Assembly (NCBI GenBank): GCA_011524395.1
Contig: WTKN01000048.1
Coordinates: forward strand, 1 to 63,295
Length of the DNA stretch: 63,295 bases
Reading direction: 5' to 3'
Source: Moorena sp. SS36440bin_2
GTDB taxonomy: Bacteria > Cyanobacteriota > Cyanobacteriia > Cyanobacteriales > Coleofasciculaceae
The first letter of the stretch is position 1; every line of letters begins with the position of its first letter. This document shows positions 57,700 through 63,295 of the stretch, in pieces. The position numbers and the translations under genes were made by a program. The notes below the pieces were generated by a model, which was not told the DNA's origin, did no database searches, and saw only the letters and a program-made list of their open reading frames with translations.

Positions 57700-57726
57700 T
57701 ATATATATTTTGTGGTACATTGTCAA
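57698..57726 (-). promoter_or_regulatory. Consensus sigma-70 promoter in front of tnpB
   Basis: On the minus strand TTGACA (57726-57721), exactly 17 bases, then TATAAT (57703-57698): both hexamers are perfect. The palindrome ATGTACCA/TGGTACAT overlaps the spacer and -10 and may be the IS left-end hairpin or an operator. Confidence 0.6.
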
Positions 57727-57749
57727 ACCATCGCTAAAGATTTTTGAGA

Positions 57750-57800
57750 GGGTCTATCCATCCCTATCCATCCCTGGGACGGGTAGGGATGGATAGACCC
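57750..57800. repeat. Long hairpin between tnpB and the next gene
   Basis: A 17-bp perfect stem: GGGTCTATCCATCCCTA (57750-57766) with TAGGGATGGATAGACCC (57784-57800), loop containing a further TCCATCCCT. It lies downstream of no gene (both neighbours point left, one ending at 57855), so it could terminate the minus-strand gene at 57855-59303. Confidence 0.6.
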
Positions 57801-57854
57801 TTCAAACTCCCCTATTTGTTAAAGATCATGTTTTCTACTTGACAGTTCTGCTAA

Positions 57855-59303
57855 CTAAGTGCCAGGACTGTGTACCTGAATCAGAGCTCCATCAGCGGTA
57901 TAGATTTCCATAGGGATATCGGAATTATAGCTAATCCCTTTGAGGGCATCTTCTAAAGTCAATACGTGATTGACGATGCCAGCGTGAGCCTCTACATCAC
58001 CTCTAACTTGAGCCGTAATGGCTGTTTGTCTGACCTGATACATATAAGTAGGTGTTAATTCTACTTTAATCAGACTTTCATCAATGGTGTAATTACAAAC
58101 TCGAGTTTCCCCAGTACAGATTTGTTCAAGATCACCACCAATTTGTTTTAACTTTATCTGTAACTGCAACTTGCTTTGAACTGCCTTAAGGGCGTTTTTA
58201 TAAGGCTCAATTAAAGACTGTGCATTTTTGTGGTAGTATGTAGAGTTAGGAACTTGCTTCACGTAAGTTAAAGCGTTGCGCCAATGAATCGCAGCCACCG
58301 ACCATTGCTGCTTTCCCTGAGCTTTTTGAGCCAACTGAGCCAAACGTAGTCCCTGATTGTAGGCGTTGGTAGCAATTTTTTCCTGGGTTTTGCGATCGCG
58401 CGCCCTGGCCAGATTAGTTTTATAGAATTCCTGCAGTCGTTGCTTGTCCTCTTCAACGGTTGTTGCTTTAGGAATTTGGTTGAGACGGTCTAATGCGGTT
58501 TTCCAAGTACTATAGACTAGTTGCCATTCCTCTAAAGTCTGGGCTACACCCTGGCGAGCTTGGGCAATCTGAGCTGCTTTCTTCGCCGCTTTCATAATTT
58601 GACTAGCCTGTCTTTCTTTGACTAATCGCCGATTAACTTCGTCTAAATTGACCTTATATAGCTTAATTTTTTGTTGCGCTATAGCATTAAGGCTACTCTC
58701 CTTAGGCATTTGTTCAAGGCGGGCAATTGCCTCTCGCCACAGTTTTTGAATTGCTATCCACTTTGATGCCTTATGGGGAGGATTTTTACCTTTATGACCT
58801 GCCCTTGCTGCCATTTGCATGGCTGTCACTAACTGATCTAGGTCTTTACCTCTGACTTGATAGGCTTGAAGCAACCCTTGTGCTGTTTCATGCTTCATTG
58901 ACCAAAACGGAATTGCTTTGAGTCCTTCAATCGCTGTCTTTAATTGCTTCTGAGCTTCGAGAATGTCCTTTCCTGATTTAGGTTTTTTGAGGGTGTCTGC
59001 TGATTTTTGACTCAATAGTTGAGCTTCATTCAGTGAACTACAAGACCCAAATACGCAGGGACGGGTAAAAACATAAAAGCCGCCGGTTAAAAATACTAGA
59101 CCCAATCCCATGCCCACCACCACCAACAAAAGAAACGTACTTTGAGAATTTCCTTCATGGGGTTGTAGTGTTTCAGGGAATGGCTCATCGGTTTGAGCCT
59201 CGGGATCAGAAAGTGGTTCGTCCCAAGGGTGGGGTGCAACGTCAGAATCTATTGATTGATCGTTGCTTTGGTTAGACTCAGGGGTTAACTGGTTAGAATC
59301 CAT
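57855..59303 (-). CDS. Membrane-anchored coiled-coil protein of unknown function
   Basis: Not recognised. An acidic N-terminal region of about 55 residues precedes one transmembrane helix (LLLVVVGMGLGLVFLTGGFYVF). The next 300 residues are Lys/Gln/Ala-rich helices that probably form coiled coils, with several WxxAIxxLxxIP-like repeats (WREAIARLEQMP, WKTALDRLNQIP, WRNALTYVKQVP). These suggest a repeated helical hairpin. The last 100 residues look like a small beta domain (CNYTIDESLIKVELTPTY). I chose ATG 59303; a TTG 11 codons upstream is also open. The repeated helical unit is the main clue, pointing to a scaffold or envelope role, but this is a guess. Confidence 0.8.
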   Translation of the reverse strand: MDSNQLTPESNQSNDQSIDSDVAPHPWDEPLSDPEAQTDEPFPETLQPHEGNSQSTFLLLVVVGMGLGLVFLTGGFYVFTRPCVFGSCSSLNEAQLLSQKSADTLKKPKSGKDILEAQKQLKTAIEGLKAIPFWSMKHETAQGLLQAYQVRGKDLDQLVTAMQMAARAGHKGKNPPHKASKWIAIQKLWREAIARLEQMPKESSLNAIAQQKIKLYKVNLDEVNRRLVKERQASQIMKAAKKAAQIAQARQGVAQTLEEWQLVYSTWKTALDRLNQIPKATTVEEDKQRLQEFYKTNLARARDRKTQEKIATNAYNQGLRLAQLAQKAQGKQQWSVAAIHWRNALTYVKQVPNSTYYHKNAQSLIEPYKNALKAVQSKLQLQIKLKQIGGDLEQICTGETRVCNYTIDESLIKVELTPTYMYQVRQTAITAQVRGDVEAHAGIVNHVLTLEDALKGISYNSDIPMEIYTADGALIQVHSPGT

Positions 59304-59339
59304 TGCCTGTAGCAGGAGCAAAGCCAGAGATACCAAAAA

Positions 59340-59485
59340 GCGATGCAGAGGTGCGACCCGTGGCGAATTTAATTCTTAATGGGTCAAACGCACCATTACG
59401 GTCTTGGGGAGGCAGCGCCGACCTGCGGGGGTTCCCCCCATGAGCGACTGCCGTGGTTTCCCCCACTCGCGCTTTGCATCAAGAA
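59340..59485. repeat. Composite interspersed repeat
   Basis: Lies in the 59304-60013 gap, where I see no gene. It starts GCAGAGGTGCGACCCGTGGC and continues to GGGTCAAACGCACCATTAC, a block found again at 62532-62590. The GGTCTTGGGGAGGCAGCGC and CCCCCATGAGCGACTGC words of the dispersed palindromic family follow. The rest of the gap has only a TTTTGACATCCTCCCAC motif near 59593 and weak reading frames. Confidence 0.75.
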
Positions 59486-60013
59486 AAGGTACTTAATCTT
59501 AACCCAAAATAGCCTCCTATGCTGCCATTGCTTAGGTAGGAATTAGTGAGATATTAAGGCAACAGTGAGGAATTATAGGGGTTAGGGGGGAATTTTGACA
59601 TCCTCCCACTGCGCTCATCGTAGATTATAGCGGGGGTACCTCGCGACTCACGACTTAGGTTTCTGCTTCAATGCACCAGCTGTCACAAGCCTCACCATTA
59701 GCATTCCTAGATCGACACTTATCATGAACCATCAACGAATAGCTTCCCTGATCTGGCTGCGGCGGTGATCTGGAGTTATCAATTATTGACTTCTATCATA
59801 GATGAATAACTCAGCGACTGCATCAAGACAGCGATCGACACCTGCTTCCCTTCTACCTATCCTACCTAGGGGCTACTGGGGGAAGAATTTTCCTGTTTTT
59901 GATAACCAATTTAAAGCCGCTTCAGGTGCTAGACGCTTTCACGGAAGTGTTTCTAAGGCATTGACCAAGTGGCAAAAGATTTGAAACGTCGTGCTTAGGA
60001 TTGTTCGCGAATC

Positions 60014-61309
60014 ATGCATCTGTTAGAATACCAGGCTAAAGAATTATTCCGTGAGATTGGCATTCCGGTTTTGCCTGCTCAACGCATTGACCATCCTACC
60101 GACATCAAGGGATTACAGATTCCCTATCCGGTGGTGCTCAAATCTCAAGTATCTACTTATGGAGACAACCCAGATCGTCGCGTCCGGTGTGTAGAAAATA
60201 CCATCGATGCGATCGCAGCAGCTAGGGCAATTTTCAAACTCCCGATTCTGGGTAACCATCCTCAAGTAGTGCTAGCAGAATCCCGTTACAATGCTGAACA
60301 AGAATTTTATCTAGCGGTGTTCCTAGACTACAACTTGGCCCGTCCTGTCCTATTGGGTTCTTCCCAAGGGCGTATGGATACCAAAGCCTTGATGACCCAT
60401 ATGCCAAAGGTTGTGGTGGAGCAAAACTTTTCACCCTTCTATGGGCGGCGTCTTGCCATCAAAATGGGACTTCATGGTAATCTGATTGAGTCAGTGAGTG
60501 GGATTATTAATAAAATGTACCAACTTTTTGTCCAAAAAGATTTGGACATAGTGGAAATTAATCCCCTCGGTGTTAGCCCAACTGGTCAACTCATGGCTCT
60601 TGATGGCAAGATTGCTATCAACGACAAGGCTCTGAGACGTCATCAGGATTTGATCAAGTTGACATCGACCATGGCTGAGAGCGGGTCTTACCAAGATATG
60701 CCCACTAACTCAAGCCATAATTTCAATGGTCGTGATCTCAACGGCAACATCGGGATTATTTGCAACAGCATGTGTCTAGCTGCAACAACAGTTGATCTGG
60801 TACACCAAGCAAATGGTAAACCAAGACAGTGTCATCTGGTTCCAACTATCAACTCTAACCAATACTGGCCAATAACTCCTGCTGCGATAGAGGAACTGCA
60901 AGAGGCTTTGGGAGAACTAACCACATCTGAAGGGATTAAAGTGGTCTTAGTGAATATCTTGAGCAATAGGGCTACCAGCAATGCCGCAGCTGAGATGATT
61001 GCCAACTATCTACTGTCTCAAAGATGGGAAACACCTGTACTCAATTCAGATAACCAGGAGCAAAATTCCACTAGTCATCCCCTTCGCTCGCTCCACCAAG
61101 ACCTGTTATCTAAGGCCAAATCTCCTCGTTCAGCCTCTGGGATTGAGAGACCTCACCTTGTGATCCGTTTAGTTGGGACAAATTTTCACTCGATTCAACA
61201 GCGTTTGGCTCACCTCCCGGTACACTTTACAGACAACTTAGATGAGGCAGTCAAGCAAGCTGTATCTATTGCCAGGAAGGGGTTACGACGTCCTAACCTA
61301 GTGACCTAA
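60014..61309 (+). CDS. Succinyl-CoA ligase beta-like ATP-grasp protein
   Basis: Opens HLLEYQAKELFREIGIPVLP, the SucC start pattern, and carries DIVEINPLGVSPTGQLMALD with the metal-binding Glu/Asn and Asp of the ATP-grasp fold near residues 180-200. A Rossmann-like ligase half follows (NGNIGIICNSMCLAATTVDL). However, the glycine-rich GGRGKAGGV loop of true SucC is replaced by SQVSTYGDNPDRRVR, and the C-terminal part carries an insert (about 345-380). With the following SucD-like gene, which lacks its phospho-His, this pair may not make succinyl-CoA; another acyl-CoA ligase or a regulatory role is possible. Length is 431 residues versus about 390 for SucC. Confidence 0.8.
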   Translation: MHLLEYQAKELFREIGIPVLPAQRIDHPTDIKGLQIPYPVVLKSQVSTYGDNPDRRVRCVENTIDAIAAARAIFKLPILGNHPQVVLAESRYNAEQEFYLAVFLDYNLARPVLLGSSQGRMDTKALMTHMPKVVVEQNFSPFYGRRLAIKMGLHGNLIESVSGIINKMYQLFVQKDLDIVEINPLGVSPTGQLMALDGKIAINDKALRRHQDLIKLTSTMAESGSYQDMPTNSSHNFNGRDLNGNIGIICNSMCLAATTVDLVHQANGKPRQCHLVPTINSNQYWPITPAAIEELQEALGELTTSEGIKVVLVNILSNRATSNAAAEMIANYLLSQRWETPVLNSDNQEQNSTSHPLRSLHQDLLSKAKSPRSASGIERPHLVIRLVGTNFHSIQQRLAHLPVHFTDNLDEAVKQAVSIARKGLRRPNLVT

Positions 61310-61330
61310 TTGAGACGATTCTTTGTCAGC

Positions 61331-61372
61331 CATGCAGTCGCTGATGGGGGTTTCCCCCAAGACCGCGCAAAT
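61331..61372. repeat. Dispersed palindromic repeat copy
   Basis: ATGCAGTCGCTGATGGGGG and CCCCCAAGACCGCGC: the same family as the copies at 46402, 50910 and 59400. It lies between the two ligase-like genes. Confidence 0.75.
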
Positions 61373-61433
61373 CACGCTTGTTCCTTATCCTTTGTGATTA
61401 GTCAGAGTCTGCTGGCAGCTACAAATGATCAAC

Positions 61434-61479
61434 GTGATCAATCATTATTGACCAATGTGATCAATCATTATTGACCAAT
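61434..61479. repeat. Perfect 23-bp tandem duplication
   Basis: Two adjacent copies (61434-61456 and 61457-61479) of a unit beginning GTGATCAATCATTATTGACC, directly upstream of the SucD-like start. The TTG inside copy 2 opens the longest frame, which may be an accident of the duplication. Confidence 0.85.
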
Positions 61480-61491
61480 GACAAACAACAA

Positions 61492-62415
61492 ATGACTAAG
61501 GAGCAATCAAAAATCAACTTGAGCAGCAATAGCAAAGTACTAGTACAAGGTATTACACAACCTCTAGGTTTGTACTATGCTGCCCGGATGAAAGCCTATG
61601 GCACCAATGTAGTAGGTGGAGTTAGTACTGGTCAGGGAGGCCAAACCTTACATGGCATTCCCATATTTGATTTAGTAGAGCAGGCTTGCCATCATGTCGA
61701 TGCTGTGGACACAACCATTATTTTTGAAGAATCTTACCAGGTAAAGGATGTTGCCTTGGAAGCGATAGATGCTGGAATAGGGCAAATTATTCTAGTTACT
61801 GGTAGTATTCCTCCCTTGGATATGGTAGAACTGCTAGCTATTGCCCAAGCGACTAAAACCATTATTCTTGGTCCGAGCAGTTCTGGGATTATTGTTCCAG
61901 GAAAAGTTTTGTTAGGGACTCACGAGAGTGAATTTTACACCCCTGGCTCAGTGGGATTAATTACCCGTGGTAGTTATCTGATCTACGAAGTGGCTTTAGG
62001 CTTAACTCAAGCTAACCTAGGACAGTCAATCGCTATTAACCTTGGCAGTGAAGCAATTGTTGGTTCTTCATTTAGCCATTGGCTGGAGGTTTTGGAAAAA
62101 GATCAAGCTACAAACGTTATTGTCCTAATTGATCAGACTGGCGGCGGCTACGAAGACGTGGCCGCCGCTGCGTATATAGCCCAGGAAATTCATAAACCAG
62201 TGATTTCCTACATTGCGGGACGCTATACACCAGAGACACAACTAATTTATAACCCTAGTGCATTGGCTTTGACTCACCTACCAGAGGCTATGAGTAATAT
62301 GACTAAAATGTCTACGGCACAGGAAAAAGTGGCAGTATTTAAGCAAGGGAGAATCCCAGTAGCTGAACGCCCGTCCCAAATTCCCATCTTGGTTCAAAAG
62401 GCTCTCGACCATTGA
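61492..62415 (+). CDS. Succinyl-CoA ligase alpha-like protein without catalytic His
   Basis: CoA-binding Rossmann domain KVLVQGITQPLGLYYAARMK, AYGTNVVGGVSTGQGGQT, then GPSSSGIIVPGKVLLGT and a ligase half (SVGLITRGSYLIYEVALG, SEAIVGSSFSHWLEVLEKD). This order is that of SucD. Two active-site features differ. The GEIGG/Glu motif reads DQTGGGYED, and the RMGHAGAI phospho-His segment reads QLIYNPSAL, so the His that is phosphorylated in succinyl-CoA synthetase is absent. It is encoded 182 bases after the beta-like gene on the same strand, so the two probably form a complex of altered function. I chose ATG 61492; the frame is open back to TTG 61471 within a tandem duplication. Confidence 0.8.
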   Translation: MTKEQSKINLSSNSKVLVQGITQPLGLYYAARMKAYGTNVVGGVSTGQGGQTLHGIPIFDLVEQACHHVDAVDTTIIFEESYQVKDVALEAIDAGIGQIILVTGSIPPLDMVELLAIAQATKTIILGPSSSGIIVPGKVLLGTHESEFYTPGSVGLITRGSYLIYEVALGLTQANLGQSIAINLGSEAIVGSSFSHWLEVLEKDQATNVIVLIDQTGGGYEDVAAAAYIAQEIHKPVISYIAGRYTPETQLIYNPSALALTHLPEAMSNMTKMSTAQEKVAVFKQGRIPVAERPSQIPILVQKALDH

Positions 62416-63295
62416 CAAGAATTGATTCCTAACCCCATCACCCGTTAGTCGGATTTATAGCGCTACGCGCAAGTAAGAAGTCAGAAGTAAGAAGTCAGAA
62501 GTAAGCTAGACTCACGTTTAGGAGTTTAGGAGCGATGCAGAGGTGCGACCCGTGGCGAATTAAATTACGGGTCAAACGCACCATTACCGACCTGCGGGGG
62601 AAACCCCCGCAGACCAAACCTGATTACGTTGAGCCTTTATGGTTGGTAGGCTCAAAGACGAAACCTTAGAATAAGGCAGCCTTTATGGTTGTTCGGCTAT
62701 GCAGATGCATGGGGTTTAACTTAGCCGATTTTGGCTGGCTTATTCTTACGGTAACTTCAAATGCAGATGCATGGGAAAACTTATTGATTAGCGTGATTTG
62801 CGCGGTCTTGGGACTGAAGTTCCCCCGTACACATGTACTAAAGAAGTCCAAAAGTACTGCCAATCCTAGCTTTGATGGTTGTAGAACAATAGTATTACTG
62901 GGTACAGACTGACGAGGTAAAACGTCTGAACCTATTGCTATGAATAAATTGTAGCGTACTCGTGCATTGAAGGGTGTACACTGTTGCCATTTATTTTAGC
63001 AAAAGTTGGCGCGATAGTTCAATGCAACTCCTCCGCCATGTAAAAACTTGTTTTTGGTTGCGCGTATGCACTACAATGGGAACTTGGACATTAAACATGT
63101 GATCCAGCCGAAACTCCCACCACACAAGGCTTAGAGAGATTTGTACCCAGTAGTACATTAGTTCTACACTATCAAAATGTAAGCGCAGTAAAGCTTTGAG
63201 AGACAGGTAGTACGTTTGTACGGGGTAACTTCAGTTGGGAAGGCAGCGCGGTCTTGGGGAGGCAGCGCGGTCTTGGGGAGGCAGCGCGGTCTTGG
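62416..63295. repeat. Gene-free, repeat-rich end of the window
   Basis: No gene that I can support. It holds a 14-bp tandem (AAGTAAGAAGTCAG, 2.5 copies, 62471-62505), a composite repeat at 62532-62617 (second copy of the 59340 block, ending in the palindrome GCGGGGGAAACCCCCGC), and two copies of ATGCAGATGCATGGG (62699 and 62761). Three copies of a 19-bp unit GGCAGCGCGGTCTTGGGGA (63242 to the window end) close it; the last array is cut by the window border. Confidence 0.8.

Larger units (their letters stand above)
56413..57726 (-). mobile_element. IS200/IS605-group element carrying only tnpB
   Basis: A lone tnpB with no tnpA nearby (IS1341-like). At the 3' end CCCCAACCT (56416-56424) pairs with AGGTTGGGG (56457-56465), a subterminal hairpin as expected for this group. 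Its loop carries a GCGTAGCGTGGCC interspersed repeat. At the 5' end ATGTACCA (57691-57698) pairs with TGGTACAT (57713-57720). The boundaries are approximate, and a guide (omega) RNA is expected over the right end. Confidence 0.75.

Noticed and set aside
59802-59984. A 60-residue frame before the SucC-like gene
   Set aside because: No recognisable motif, no ribosome-binding site, and a composition like translated repeat DNA.
62685-62912. A 75-residue frame near the right end
   Set aside because: It lies in repeat-rich DNA with duplicated ATGCAGATGCATGGG words and shows no protein-like pattern I recognise.
63242-63295. Start of a longer structured array or attachment site
   Set aside because: Only three 19-bp units are visible before the window ends, too little to call more than a tandem repeat.

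Overview
The window looks like a low-GC chromosome segment from a filamentous marine cyanobacterium of the Moorena/Lyngbya type. Three things support this: many HIP1 octamers (GCGATCGC), dense families of short interspersed repeats, and a fatty acyl-AMP ligase / desaturase / ACP trio of the kind known from jamaicamide biosynthesis (JamA-JamB-JamC). The genus is an inference.

Positions 1-1433 hold two dead genes: a sucrose synthase remnant, and a broken fatty acyl-AMP ligase (FAAL) that keeps its Shine-Dalgarno site. Positions 1430-46180 are one collinear type I polyketide cluster on the plus strand. In order it encodes an intact FAAL, a membrane desaturase, a free ACP, an FMO-like flavoprotein, six PKS proteins and a small lipocalin-like protein. 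My module reading is: PKS1 KS-AT-DH-cMT-ER-KR-ACP; PKS2 KS-AT-DH-cMT-KR-ACP; PKS3 KS-AT-DH-ER-KR-ACP; PKS4 KS-AT-ACP; PKS5 KS-AT-oMT-KR-ACP; PKS6 KS-AT-DH-cMT-KR-ACP-TE. All AT domains look malonyl-specific. The expected product is a fatty-acid-primed, C-methylated, O-methylated pure polyketide whose chain end may be a terminal alkene or alkyne. I cannot match it to a named compound.

Several details break simple collinearity. The PKS4 ACP has Tyr where the phosphopantetheine Ser belongs. All three KR domains in C-methylating modules have His for the catalytic Tyr, and two of them also have a damaged NADPH motif. PKS1 and PKS2 share a tract of about 1.53 kb that looks identical at the DNA level and covers the methyltransferase, which indicates recent gene conversion. 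Repeat-derived peptides sit in the inter-domain linkers of five PKS proteins.

From 46.2 kb on the content is mostly ordinary: tRNA 2-selenouridine synthase; a large minus-strand sensor/response-regulator/adenylate cyclase hybrid lacking its phospho-acceptor His; a PEP-CTERM protein; a peptidoglycan-binding protein; an M16 peptidase pair (one active, one without the zinc motif); a lone tnpB element whose end supplies the apparent start of the M16 gene; a membrane-anchored coiled-coil protein; and a succinyl-CoA-ligase-like pair lacking key catalytic residues. Intergenic DNA from 46 kb to the end is full of palindromic and tandem repeats.
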